This document shows positions 52,036-60,530 of a stretch of 64,000 nucleotides of DNA, piece by piece; positions within the stretch are counted from its first letter, which is position 1, and every line of letters begins with the position of its first letter. Source of the stretch: Chryseobacterium defluvii (lineage in GTDB: Bacteria > Bacteroidota > Bacteroidia > Flavobacteriales > Weeksellaceae); assembly GCF_003634775.1 (NCBI RefSeq), contig NZ_RBXB01000001.1, positions 1,302,001 through 1,366,000 of the forward strand, in the 5' to 3' direction. The translations under genes and the position numbers were made by a program. The notes below the pieces were generated by a model. It saw only the letters and a program-made list of their open reading frames with translations. It was not told where the DNA came from and ran no database searches.

Positions 52036-52920
52036 TTATACCTTTTCAGAATCAAAATCTTTGATAGCATTCTGATATTTCCATTTTCTATGAGACCAAA
52101 GATAATTGTCAGGATGCTTATGAAGAGTGTTTTCCAGCATTTTATGGAATTTTTTCACCACTTCATGCTTGGTGAACTTTTCTCCATCCGGATAAATTCT
52201 ATGGTAATTGACCTGATAGAAACCTCGTTTTACCTTCTTCATTTCGCAATAAATAAAGATAAGATCCATTTTTGTAGCAAGACGGTCATATCCTGTAAAA
52301 ACAGGCGTTTTCTGGTTTAAAAACTCGAGCCCGTAAGTAATATGGGCAAAGTGTGGGGTTTGATCTGCCACAAACATGTAAGCAGAATTCCCGTCATTTT
52401 TAGATCTGAAAATATTGAGGATGACTTCATTGGCTTCCAGGGCTTCATTTCCGAATTTATTACGGACCTTTTTCATCTGATTTTCCCAGAATTCACTGTT
52501 TACCTTCCTGTAAACCGGATGGCAATGTTGCTGAGGAACGATTTTGGCCAATGCATTGATCCATTCCCAATTGAAAACATGCCCGGCTAAAAGAATAATG
52601 TTTTTTCCTTCTTTTTTGGCTTCATGAAATAAGTCCTGATTGATATGCTGCATCCTCACCCTGGATTCGGTCTCGGAAATACTGAACGATTTTACGGTTT
52701 CTACCAGGTAATCGGAGAAATTGAGGTAAAACTTTTTTCGGATTTCCTTTATTTCCTCTTCGGATTTATGGGGAAAAGAGTTTTTTATATTTTCAGTGAT
52801 CACTTTTTTTCTGTACCCTACAATATAATGGTTCAGAAAGAAAATAATGTCCGAGAAAATATATAATATTTTGAGCGGCAGTTTGGATATCAGGTATAGT
52901 ATTTTGATCAGAAAATTCAT
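52036..52920 (-). CDS. LpxL/HtrB-type lysophospholipid or lipid A acyltransferase
   Basis: 294 residues. An N-terminal membrane segment (LKILYIFSDIIFFLNHYIVG) and the HX4E active-site motif AGHVFNWEW, along with the DQTPHFAH stretch, match the LpxL/LpxM family. Such enzymes add secondary acyl chains to lipid A at the inner membrane. In Bacteroidota these proteins may also acylate other lipids. It is 4 bp upstream of a GT2 gene. A TAAATTTG box at 52929-52936 (minus) is only 8 bases from the ATG. Confidence 0.85.
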   Translation of the reverse strand: MNFLIKILYLISKLPLKILYIFSDIIFFLNHYIVGYRKKVITENIKNSFPHKSEEEIKEIRKKFYLNFSDYLVETVKSFSISETESRVRMQHINQDLFHEAKKEGKNIILLAGHVFNWEWINALAKIVPQQHCHPVYRKVNSEFWENQMKKVRNKFGNEALEANEVILNIFRSKNDGNSAYMFVADQTPHFAHITYGLEFLNQKTPVFTGYDRLATKMDLIFIYCEMKKVKRGFYQVNYHRIYPDGEKFTKHEVVKKFHKMLENTLHKHPDNYLWSHRKWKYQNAIKDFDSEKV

Positions 52921-52928
52921 AAAACGTA

Positions 52929-52936
52929 CAAATTTA
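52929..52936 (-). promoter_or_regulatory. Candidate -7 box of the acyltransferase gene
   Basis: TAAATTTG on the minus strand, 8 bases before the ATG at 52920; no clear -33 element. Confidence 0.4.
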
Positions 52937-53000
52937 GTGATAATATGATTATGGTTTTATTTTTGCTGATGTTAAGTATTATTTTTTTTATTTTTAAAGT

Positions 53001-53570
53001 ATGAAAAAATTGTCACTATTCGCGTTCCTGTCTTTAAGCACAATTGCTTTTTCACAGGAAATTAAAAATACTCCCGAACGAAATTCAGGAGAAAAAGCCC
53101 TTTTGGTAAAGCCGGATCAGGCCGAACTTGATGCAAAGAAAAAAGCTGCTGAGGAGAAAGCTAAGCTTCCTAAGCCTTATGATCCGAAAGCTGATGCACA
53201 GAAAGATATTGATCAGCTGATTGCAAAGGCGAAGAAAGAAAATAAGAATATTATGATCCAGGCGGGTGGAAACTGGTGTATATGGTGTCTTCGTTTCAAT
53301 CAGTATGTACAAACTACTCCCGAATTAAAAGAGATTGTAGACGGCAATTACCTGTATTACCATCTTAACTATTCGCCCGATAATAAAAATGAAAAGGTTT
53401 TTGCCCAATATGGTAACCCGGGTGAAAAATTCGGTTATCCAGTATTTATTGTTCTGGATAAAGAAGGAAAGATGATCCATGTACAGCAGAGTGATGTGCT
53501 GGAAGAAGGAAAAGGATATAGCCTGGAAAAAGTAAGAGAATTTTTCAACAGCTGGACTCCAAAATCATAA
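53001..53570 (+). CDS. Secreted thioredoxin-like protein
   Basis: 189 residues; signal peptide MKKLSLFAFLSLSTIAFSQ. A Lys/Ala-rich linker precedes a thioredoxin fold with active-site NWCIWCLRF (Cys93, Cys96) and the cis-Pro loop FGYPVFIVLDKEGK. It resembles thiol-disulfide or thioredoxin_7-type periplasmic proteins. CIWC is an uncommon active-site dipeptide. It may serve oxidative folding or protein repair in the periplasm. A TATTTTTG at 52958-52965 is a possible -7 element. Confidence 0.85.
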   Translation: MKKLSLFAFLSLSTIAFSQEIKNTPERNSGEKALLVKPDQAELDAKKKAAEEKAKLPKPYDPKADAQKDIDQLIAKAKKENKNIMIQAGGNWCIWCLRFNQYVQTTPELKEIVDGNYLYYHLNYSPDNKNEKVFAQYGNPGEKFGYPVFIVLDKEGKMIHVQQSDVLEEGKGYSLEKVREFFNSWTPKS

Positions 53571-53574
53571 ACAT

Positions 53575-53601
53575 AACCGGGAAATTGTCCCGGTTTTTTT
53601 A
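53575..53601 (+). terminator. Terminator after the thioredoxin-like gene
   Basis: AACCGGGA / TCCCGGTT stem (53575-53582 and 53588-53595) with loop AATTG, followed by a T run. It lies between convergent genes; the T tract serves the plus strand. Confidence 0.85.
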
Positions 53602-53602
53602 T

Positions 53603-54964
53603 TTAAAGCAGCTTTTTGATCCATTTGAGCTTCTTTTCTGAGTAAGGCGGATATTTTATATGAGGCTCACCCCAGGTGGCTTTCTCTAAAATGGCTTTAC
53701 GATGTGAAAAAGTTTCAAAACCGTATTTTCCGTGATAGCTTCCCATTCCGGAATTTCCCACTCCGCCAAAAGGAAGATTTTCATTTCCTAAATGCATCAC
53801 TACATCATTGATGCATCCCCCGCCAAAAGAAAACTTTTGGATAAAAGCATCTTTTTCTTCCTGGTCATTGCTGAATAAATAAGCCGAAAGTGGTTTTTCA
53901 AGCTCATTAATATGAGTAAGAGCGATATTGAAATTATTGAAAGAAATTACAGGTAAAAGAGGGCCGAAAATCTCATCCTGCATAATGTTGTCATCCCAGC
54001 TAACAGGGGATAAAATGGTAGGTTCTATATAAAGCTTTTCTTCGTTAGAGCTTCCTCCGAAATATACTTTTTCCTGATCAATAAGCTGGATAAGGCGATG
54101 AAAATTATTTTGGTTAATAATCCGGGTATATTGTTCCGAGCCTTCTTCATATCTGAATTCCCGGATATAATTTCTCAGCATTTCAAGAAACTGTTCTTTT
54201 ACGGATTCCTGTACTAGAAGATAGTCCGGAGCTACGCATGTTTGTCCGGCGTTTAGGAACTTTCCCCAGACAATTCTTTTCGCTGCAGTTTCCAGATTGG
54301 CATTACCGGTAACAATAACAGGTGATTTTCCACCCAGTTCTAATGTCACGGGGGTAAGATGCTCTGCTGCCGCTTTATAGACTATTTTGCCTACTTTCGT
54401 GCTTCCGGTGAAGAAGATTTTATCAAATCTTACCTTCAGAAGCTCTGTTGTTTCCTTAATCCCGCCTTCATACGCATACACATATTCCGGAGGAAAGTTT
54501 TCATTGATGAGTTGAGCCATAGCCTGTGAGGTATAAGGAGCAATTTCACTGGGTTTTAGAATACAGCAGTTTCCAGCAGCTAAAGCGGCAATAATAGGAG
54601 AGAGGGATAGCTGGTATGGATAATTCCAGGCACCGATTACAAGAATACAGCCCAATGGATCGGAGTAGATCTTACTTTTCCCGATCTGATTGGCCAGATT
54701 GGTTCTTACTTTTTCAGGCTTTGAAAGCCGGCTGATATTTTTCAGATAATAATCAATATCGTTCAGCAGGAATGAAATTTCTGTAATGGTAGTGTCAAAT
54801 TCAGATTTTCCGAAATCTTTGTATATGGCTTCAAACAGCAGGCTTTTATTTTGAAGGATCAGATCTTTTAATTTTTCAAGGTACATTTTCCTGAATTTGA
54901 TATTTCTGGTTTTTTGTGTTTTGAAAAATGTCCTTTGCTGCAATAGAATTTCCTGGATTTCCAT
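53603..54964 (-). CDS. Class 3-type aldehyde dehydrogenase
   Basis: 453 residues from ATG 54964 (the TTG at 54970 is not needed). Motifs: GAWNYPYQLSLSPIIAALAA, FFTGSTKVGKIVYKAA (NAD site), VTLELGGKSPVIV (general base Glu) and NAGQTCVAPDYLLV (nucleophile Cys). The length and N-terminus match class 3/coniferyl-type ALDHs that oxidise aliphatic or aromatic aldehydes. No operon partner. Confidence 0.92.
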   Translation of the reverse strand: MEIQEILLQQRTFFKTQKTRNIKFRKMYLEKLKDLILQNKSLLFEAIYKDFGKSEFDTTITEISFLLNDIDYYLKNISRLSKPEKVRTNLANQIGKSKIYSDPLGCILVIGAWNYPYQLSLSPIIAALAAGNCCILKPSEIAPYTSQAMAQLINENFPPEYVYAYEGGIKETTELLKVRFDKIFFTGSTKVGKIVYKAAAEHLTPVTLELGGKSPVIVTGNANLETAAKRIVWGKFLNAGQTCVAPDYLLVQESVKEQFLEMLRNYIREFRYEEGSEQYTRIINQNNFHRLIQLIDQEKVYFGGSSNEEKLYIEPTILSPVSWDDNIMQDEIFGPLLPVISFNNFNIALTHINELEKPLSAYLFSNDQEEKDAFIQKFSFGGGCINDVVMHLGNENLPFGGVGNSGMGSYHGKYGFETFSHRKAILEKATWGEPHIKYPPYSEKKLKWIKKLL

Positions 54965-55049
54965 ATTCAATCTTTAATGAGTAACGAATAAATTGATGAC
55001 GCTATTGTGATAGAGAATCAATAAACTTACCAATCCGATATTAATTATA

Positions 55050-55083
55050 AATAAAAAAAAACCACTTCCATTGAAGTGGTTTT
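55050..55083 (-). terminator. Terminator of rplI
   Basis: AAACCACTTC / GAAGTGGTTT (55059-55068 and 55073-55082), loop CATT, with a T tract on the minus strand, 28-60 bp after the rplI stop. Confidence 0.85.
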
Positions 55084-55110
55084 GTATGGTGAGAAAATCT
55101 CGTCTGTTGA

Positions 55111-55611
55111 TTAAGCTTCTTCAGATTTAGCTTCTTCCTTTTTAGCAGGAGCTGCTTCAACCGGAGCATCAGAAACGATATCAAACTCATAGTTGTACTC
55201 AACATTTCTGTGAAGTCTAACAAGAGCAGAGAATTTACCTGTTCTTTTGATTGTGCTTCCAGGAATTTTGATATATTTCTTGTCTACAGAAACTCCAGCT
55301 TTTTCAAGAGCTGCAGCAAGATCTGCATTGTTGATAGATCCGAATAATTTGTCACCAGAACCTACTTTTGCAGGAATAGTGATAGAAGTTTTCTTTAATT
55401 GCTCCACTACAGCGTTAGCAGCAGCAACTAATTTAGCTTCTTCTTCTTTTCTAGCTTCTAATGTAGCTTCTAAGGCAGCTTTGTTTTTAGGTGTAGCTAA
55501 AAGTGCAAACCCTTGAGGGATTAAGAAGTTTCTAGCATACCCTGGCTTTACGTTTACTGTATCAAACTCAAGCCCTAAGTTTTCTACGTCTTTTTTTAGA
55601 ATAATTTCCAT
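55111..55611 (-). CDS. rplI: Ribosomal protein bL9
   Basis: 166 residues, about 15 longer than E. coli L9 because of a charged tail (AAPAKKEEAKSEEA). The N-terminal domain has the signature NVKPGYARNFLIPQGFA; a central helix and C-terminal domain (KVGSGDKLFGSINNADL) follow. It binds 23S rRNA at the L1 stalk. It is downstream of rpsR with a 180-bp gap containing a hairpin. Confidence 0.97.
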   Translation of the reverse strand: MEIILKKDVENLGLEFDTVNVKPGYARNFLIPQGFALLATPKNKAALEATLEARKEEEAKLVAAANAVVEQLKKTSITIPAKVGSGDKLFGSINNADLAAALEKAGVSVDKKYIKIPGSTIKRTGKFSALVRLHRNVEYNYEFDIVSDAPVEAAPAKKEEAKSEEA

Positions 55612-55734
55612 TGTTGTTGTCCGTTTTTTAGTTTTAGAGAAAAGAACAAAGAAAAAAGAAAAAAGACGGATGTCTTAAAAATTATTTCTTTCCTTTAATC
55701 TAAAAATCGTTAGAATTAATTATTTATTCAGCAA

Positions 55735-55770
55735 CTTAAAAAAAGAGAAAAAGACCGGAATCCTTTCTCT
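55735..55770 (-). terminator. Hairpin with T tract between rpsR and rplI
   Basis: AGAGAAA / TTTCTCT (55744-55750 and 55764-55770) around a 13-base loop, with a T run on the minus strand. It starts 22 bases after the rpsR stop and may be an attenuator. Confidence 0.45.
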
Positions 55771-55791
55771 TTCTTCTTGTTTCTTTATATC

Positions 55792-56094
55792 TTATTTTAA
55801 TAAGTCAGCTACGTATGGTAGTAAAGCAAGGTGTCTTGCTCTTTTGATAGCAGCAGAAACTTTTCTTTGGTATTTTAAAGAAGTTCCGGTGTATCTTCTT
55901 GGTAAGATTTTACCTTGTTCGTTTACAAATTGTAATAAGAAATCAGCATCTTTATAATCTACGTGCTTGATTCCGTATTTTTTGAATCTACAATATTTCT
56001 TTTCAGATTTTGTATTGATATCAAGTGGAGTAAGGAATTTTACTTCTGATTCTCCTCCAGCTGAGGCTTGTTTAGCCATTTCATCTATTGCCAT
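55792..56094 (-). CDS. rpsR: Ribosomal protein bS18
   Basis: 100 residues; an N-terminal extension ([20 protein letters not shown]) precedes the conserved core [20 protein letters not shown] and [20 protein letters not shown]. It binds 16S rRNA with S6. It begins 31 bp after rpsF. Confidence 0.97.
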   Translation of the reverse strand: MAIDEMAKQASAGGESEVKFLTPLDINTKSEKKYCRFKKYGIKHVDYKDADFLLQFVNEQGKILPRRYTGTSLKYQRKVSAAIKRARHLALLPYVADLLK

Positions 56095-56125
56095 GTCTTG
56101 TCTGTTTAATAAATTGGGTTAATAA

Positions 56126-56467
56126 TTAAGCTTTAGCTGCTTTTACTTTAGTTCTTCTAGTTACAGCATACTCAACAGCGTGCTTGTCAAGTTTTGTAGT
56201 AAGGTAACGGATTACTCTTTCGTCACGTTTGAAAGCTAATTCCAGATCAGCAACGATAGTACCTTCACCTTTAAACTCGATCAAAGTGTAGAATCCGTTC
56301 TTTTTCAATTGGATCGGATAAGCTAATTTTTTTAATCCCCAGTTTTCTTTAGCAACGATTTCGCAGTTCTTTTCTTTTAAAAGATCTACATACTTGTTCA
56401 CTGCTTCCTCCACCTGTGCATCAGATAGAACGGGAGTTAAAATGAAAACAGTTTCGTAATTGTTCAT
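56126..56467 (-). CDS. rpsF: Ribosomal protein bS6
   Basis: 113 residues with the S6 ferredoxin-like fold: [40 protein letters not shown] and [14 protein letters not shown]. It is first gene of the rpsF-rpsR-rplI operon, lacking the ssb that sits in this operon in many bacteria. Confidence 0.97.
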   Translation of the reverse strand: MNNYETVFILTPVLSDAQVEEAVNKYVDLLKEKNCEIVAKENWGLKKLAYPIQLKKNGFYTLIEFKGEGTIVADLELAFKRDERVIRYLTTKLDKHAVEYAVTRRTKVKAAKA

Positions 56468-56501
56468 AATGTTAAATAAATTTGTTAATTATTTCGAGGT
56501 G

Positions 56502-56532
56502 CAAAGGTAAAAATTTAATTTATAATACACAA
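56502..56532 (-). promoter_or_regulatory. Promoter of the rpsF-rpsR-rplI operon
   Basis: TACCTTTG (56502-56509 read on minus) and TTG (56530-56532) are separated by 20 bases, a good match to the Bacteroidota consensus, 34 bases upstream of rpsF. Confidence 0.65.
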
Positions 56533-56603
56533 TAAGAAACAAGAATAATTTGTGGGAAAATCAATGCTCAATTGTGAATAGCAATGCAGAAAATTCAATT
56601 TTA

Positions 56604-57968
56604 TTAACTTCCAGCTTCCTTACTACTTCTGATTTCAGCAAGGAAATTTACTTTCAGCACATCATACAGAGAATGACGGCTTATTAAAATGGAGGCAATG
56701 GAGGAGACCATACCTGCCAACATCAGATGGAATATTAAAGAATGTCTGTCTGTCATTTCAAGAACAATAATAGCAGATGTAAACGGAGCTCGGGTGATTC
56801 CTGTAAGAAATGCAACCATCCCTGCTAAGATGACAACATTGGTTTCATTGGGGGTTAAATGAATAGCTCCGGAAATTACGGAACCAATGCTTGCCCCCGC
56901 TGTAAGAGCAGGAGCGAAGATTCCCCCGGCTCCTCCTGAAGTAAAGGACAGGGCAGGACCCAACATTCTTAAAATAGGAACGTACCAGTCTTCATGTTTA
57001 TCGGAGGTGAAAAGCACCCGTTCCATGATCTCTTTTCCTGAGCCCAGAATTTCCCGGTTGATAAAATAAGCGATGGATGCAATAATAAGCGCACTGAAAA
57101 TAAGGAATAAAACGTTGGCTCTTTCGGTTTTTAATTTTCTTTTTTTCCAGTCGGTCATGGCAAGCATGCTTACGGAGAGCTGGCTCGCTAAAATACCGGC
57201 AACTCCTGCAACGAGAATAATAGGAAACATCACCATCAACGAAACATCATTGGTTTTCGGGTAACCGAGGTATAAATATGATCCCGCTAATGTCTGTGCC
57301 GTTAAACCAGCTATGATCACCGCTGTAAAAAGCGCTGTTTTAAAATAATTAATATGGGTTTTGGAGAGTTCTTCAACAGCAAAAACAATTCCTCCGAGCG
57401 GGGTATTGAAAGCTGCTGCAAGACCAGCTGCAGCGCCCGTCATGATCATGTTTTTTTTAGAAATTTTCGGCCACCAATCAGGAAGATATTCGTTAACCTT
57501 CCGGAATACCGAACCCGCAATCTGTATGGTAGGACCTTCTCTTCCGACTGCGCCACCACCAATAACAAGAACGACAGAGGACAGAATTTTAAAAACAATG
57601 ATCTTGAGGCTTAAAAAGCTTCTGATGAGTGTATGCTCTTTAGGATTAGCCAGTTCTACGGCTGCCATTACCTGCGGAATCCCACTTCCTTTGGCATTGG
57701 GAGCAAATTCCTTCACCAGCCACCATGAAATGACAAAACCAATAGGGGCAATAATAAAGATCATCCAGTCGTGCCAATCAAGGATGAGATGTAAAAGCTT
57801 TTCTCCCCATGCAAATATTTTGGCATACATTACAGCAAAAAAACCTGTAATTACAGATCCTATCCAAAACGGGATAGCCTGAAGCAGGTTGTGTTTCAGA
57901 CGTTCATTTCGGATATTGTCAAAAGATTTTTTGAGGCCTTTACGGATGTGGATCAAAATTTTGAGCAT
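56604..57968 (-). CDS. ClC-family chloride/proton antiporter
   Basis: 454 residues, about ten membrane segments. The three selectivity motifs are GSGIPQV (94-100), GREGPTIQI (142-150) and GGIFAPALTAG. The external gate Glu144 and the proton-pathway pair in FAVEELSK (Glu199/Glu200, aligned with E. coli ClC-ec1 E202/E203) are both present, which favours an exchanger rather than a passive channel. No CBS domains. A TAAATTTG box lies 4 bases before its ATG. Confidence 0.93.
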   Translation of the reverse strand: MLKILIHIRKGLKKSFDNIRNERLKHNLLQAIPFWIGSVITGFFAVMYAKIFAWGEKLLHLILDWHDWMIFIIAPIGFVISWWLVKEFAPNAKGSGIPQVMAAVELANPKEHTLIRSFLSLKIIVFKILSSVVLVIGGGAVGREGPTIQIAGSVFRKVNEYLPDWWPKISKKNMIMTGAAAGLAAAFNTPLGGIVFAVEELSKTHINYFKTALFTAVIIAGLTAQTLAGSYLYLGYPKTNDVSLMVMFPIILVAGVAGILASQLSVSMLAMTDWKKRKLKTERANVLFLIFSALIIASIAYFINREILGSGKEIMERVLFTSDKHEDWYVPILRMLGPALSFTSGGAGGIFAPALTAGASIGSVISGAIHLTPNETNVVILAGMVAFLTGITRAPFTSAIIVLEMTDRHSLIFHLMLAGMVSSIASILISRHSLYDVLKVNFLAEIRSSKEAGS

Positions 57969-57972
57969 ACTC

Positions 57973-57980
57973 CAAATTTA
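57973..57980 (-). promoter_or_regulatory. Candidate -7 box of the ClC gene
   Basis: TAAATTTG on the minus strand, 4 bases before the ATG at 57968, implying a leaderless transcript; -33 element unclear. Confidence 0.4.
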
Positions 57981-58097
57981 GATTATTATTTATTAAAATG
58001 AAAATTTTAGAGATGAATACTCTGTGAAAATTCTGATATTGATAATTATAGGCCTGTTGTATGTATAAAAGTATCATATTTTTTTACAGAGACTTCA

Positions 58098-58130
58098 ACA
58101 AAAAAACCTCCGGAAAATCCGAAGGTTTTG
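58098..58130 (-). terminator. Terminator of the E2 acyltransferase gene
   Basis: AAAACCTCCGGA pairs with TCCGAAGGTTTT (58103-58114 and 58118-58129) with one mismatch and a 3-base loop; T tract on the minus strand. Confidence 0.7.
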
Positions 58131-58194
58131 TATTTTGAGATGCTTTGATAAGCAGTATGAGTATCATTTATGGCTTATCAATAATCATTTATTT

Positions 58195-59511
58195 TTAAAT
58201 TTCTGTGTTCAAATCCCAGTTTTCAAGGTAATCATGAACATGCTTCAGCATCATTCCGCCTAAAGATCCGTCTACCACTCTGTGATCGTAAGAATGAGAC
58301 ATGAACATTAAGTTTCTGATCGCAATTACGTCACCATCCGGTGTTTCAAGAACTGCTGGTTTTTTCACGATAGCTCCGATCGCTAAGATAGCTACCTGAG
58401 GTTGAGGAATAATAGGAGTTCCCATTAAATTTCCGAAACTTCCCACGTTAGAAATAGTATAAGTTGCTCCCTGAGTATCTTCAGGTCTTAATTTTTTATT
58501 TCTAGCTCTGTAGGCAAGATCATTGATTGCTTTTGCTAAGCCTGAAAGTGATAGCTGATCAGCATTCTTGATTACAGGAACAATAAGGTTTCCGTCCGGT
58601 AAAGCTGTTGCCATACCAATGTTGATGTTTTTCTTCTTGATGATGTTTTCACCATTTACGGAAACATTGATCATTGGGAAATCCTGGATAGCTTTTACTA
58701 CCGCTCTTACGAAAATCGGCATGAAAGTCAGTTTTTCCCCTTCACGTTTTTCGAAAGCCGTTTTGTTTTTATTTCTCCATTTTACTACATTGGTAACGTC
58801 TGTTTCGATGAATGAGGTAACGTGAGGAGCAATTTGTTTTGCTTTTACCATGTTCTCAGCGATGATCTTTCTCATTCTGTCCATTGGAATGATCTCATCA
58901 CCGGCAGCTACCGGAACTGTAGTAGCCGGAGCAGATGTTGCAACCGGTTGTGGAACAGAAGTTGCCTGTACTGGGACAGCTTGTTGAGCTGTCTGAGGCT
59001 GGTTTCCTCTGTTAGCAACATATCCTAAAATATCTTCTTTTGTTATTCTTCCATCTAAACCGCTTCCTTTAATGGTTTTCAGTTCAGCTTCAGAAATATT
59101 TTCCTGTTGTGCGATTGATTTTACAAGTGGAGATAAGTAAAGGTCTCCTGAAAATTCTGTTGAAGCAGCTACCTGTAAAGGCTGTTCAATTGTTTTTAAT
59201 GTTTCTGCATCCGGAGTTGCAGCGGGAATTTCGGTTTTTACTTCTTCAGAAGCTGTATTTCCTCCTTCACCTTCAATTTCTAAAATAGCAATGGCTTCAC
59301 CAACTTTCGCAACCTCGTCTTTCTGTTTTAAGATCTTTACGATTTTCCCCGAAACCGGTGTCGGAACATCTGAATCAACCTTATCTGTTGCAATTTCTAC
59401 TACGGAATCGTCTTCCTTAACAGTATCACCCTCATTGAATAACCAAGTGATAATTGTAGCTTCCATAACCCCTTCTCCCATGGAAGGAAGCAATAATTTG
59501 TACTCTGCCAT
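58195..59511 (-). CDS. 2-oxo acid dehydrogenase E2 (branched-chain or pyruvate type)
   Basis: 438 residues. Lipoyl domain with EIATDKVDSDVP (Lys44), E3-binding domain (LSPLVKSIAQQENISEAELK) and acyltransferase core ending MSHSYDHRVVDGSLGG with catalytic His and Asp. TDKVDSDVPTP rather than the SucB-type [11 protein letters not shown] suggests the branched-chain 2-oxoacid dehydrogenase E2. No E1 gene is adjacent, so substrate is uncertain. Monocistronic with its own terminator. Confidence 0.92.
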   Translation of the reverse strand: MAEYKLLLPSMGEGVMEATIITWLFNEGDTVKEDDSVVEIATDKVDSDVPTPVSGKIVKILKQKDEVAKVGEAIAILEIEGEGGNTASEEVKTEIPAATPDAETLKTIEQPLQVAASTEFSGDLYLSPLVKSIAQQENISEAELKTIKGSGLDGRITKEDILGYVANRGNQPQTAQQAVPVQATSVPQPVATSAPATTVPVAAGDEIIPMDRMRKIIAENMVKAKQIAPHVTSFIETDVTNVVKWRNKNKTAFEKREGEKLTFMPIFVRAVVKAIQDFPMINVSVNGENIIKKKNINIGMATALPDGNLIVPVIKNADQLSLSGLAKAINDLAYRARNKKLRPEDTQGATYTISNVGSFGNLMGTPIIPQPQVAILAIGAIVKKPAVLETPDGDVIAIRNLMFMSHSYDHRVVDGSLGGMMLKHVHDYLENWDLNTEI

Positions 59512-59574
59512 TTTTATTTTTTAGATTTTGACAAATATATAAAAAAAATCGGTTTTTTTAGGGAAAATATAATT

Positions 59575-60402
59575 TTAGGAAAATTCGATATAAATATTCT
59601 CACCTACATTTAATCCGAACAAAGTTTTTGCCCCGTTTTTTTTGCTTCCCTTATAGATGGTGAGCTCCAAAAGTTGACTGTCATTGAATATTGCAGCTGA
59701 CTGCCCATGAAATTCTGTTTCTCTTTCCCAGTCGGAAACCACTTCACTATGGCTTGAAAATATCTTTGAAAGGGATAGGTTTCTGAATTTAATCGTGAAA
59801 TTTTCAAATCCTTTAGCTATATTTTCATATAAATCTTTGCTGATATTTGAAATTATATTTCCGAAATTATCAATGTACATGACTTCACCAATAATCATCT
59901 TTTCAGACTCATTATAAACAGGTTTCGGGAAAAGAAGCTGTTTTGATGATTTTATTTTCCTTCCGATAACTTCCGGTAGCCCACCGTTGGCCAAATGTAC
60001 CGCTACGGGAGCGAAAACATCTGTTGAAGTAAAATTAACCACATCATCGAATCTGTTGTTTAAGGTGATTTCATAAATCGCTTCAGGTTTTATATCGAAA
60101 AAAATAAGGCTTAATAACCCGTTGTCCGCCGCCAGAAAATAAGAACCGTCTGCCTTATACAGGATGTTTTTCCTGGATTTATGGAAAAAACTGTCTACAG
60201 AAAGGATATGAATGGTGCCTTTCGGAAAGTGTTTGTATGCATTCCTTACGATATAGGATGTCTGTATAAGATTATAGGACTGAATATCGTGGGTTATATC
60301 AATAATATTAACTTCAGGGTTCAGAGAAAGAATTTTGCCTTTTACAGCAGGAACTCTGTAATCTAAATTTCCGAAATCTGAAGTAAGGGTGATAATTGAC
60401 AT
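59575..60402 (-). CDS. DUF62 SAM hydroxide adenosyltransferase family protein
   Basis: 275 residues from ATG 60402 (MSIITLTSDFGNLDYRVPAV); the longer reading from 60447 is unlikely. The N-terminal TSDFG and NIIDITHDIQSYN, ADNGLLSLIF and the C-terminal NFGNIISNI are characteristic of the fluorinase/chlorinase-related family. These enzymes hydrolyse S-adenosylmethionine to adenosine and methionine. Cytoplasmic. TAAATTTG at 60426-60433 may be its -7 element. Confidence 0.9.
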   Translation of the reverse strand: MSIITLTSDFGNLDYRVPAVKGKILSLNPEVNIIDITHDIQSYNLIQTSYIVRNAYKHFPKGTIHILSVDSFFHKSRKNILYKADGSYFLAADNGLLSLIFFDIKPEAIYEITLNNRFDDVVNFTSTDVFAPVAVHLANGGLPEVIGRKIKSSKQLLFPKPVYNESEKMIIGEVMYIDNFGNIISNISKDLYENIAKGFENFTIKFRNLSLSKIFSSHSEVVSDWERETEFHGQSAAIFNDSQLLELTIYKGSKKNGAKTLFGLNVGENIYIEFS

Positions 60403-60460
60403 GTAGCTATAGAATAATAGAATTGCAAATTTATCTAAAAATAACACAAAGCCCGAAAGA

Positions 60461-60488
60461 TTGTGGATAACAATTTAAGATAAATTTG
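60461..60488 (+). promoter_or_regulatory. Promoter of phoH
   Basis: TTG (60461-60463) and TAAATTTG (60481-60488) with a 17-base spacer, 42 bases upstream of the phoH ATG. Confidence 0.6.
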
Positions 60489-60530
60489 AAAAAAAACTTT
60501 AAATTTAAAATCTAAATAAAAAATATCTGC

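Noticed and set aside
56468..56501. Possible S6:S18-binding autoregulatory leader of rpsF
   Set aside because: The leader is ~34 bases, AT-rich, without the CCG-containing bulged stem known for that motif.
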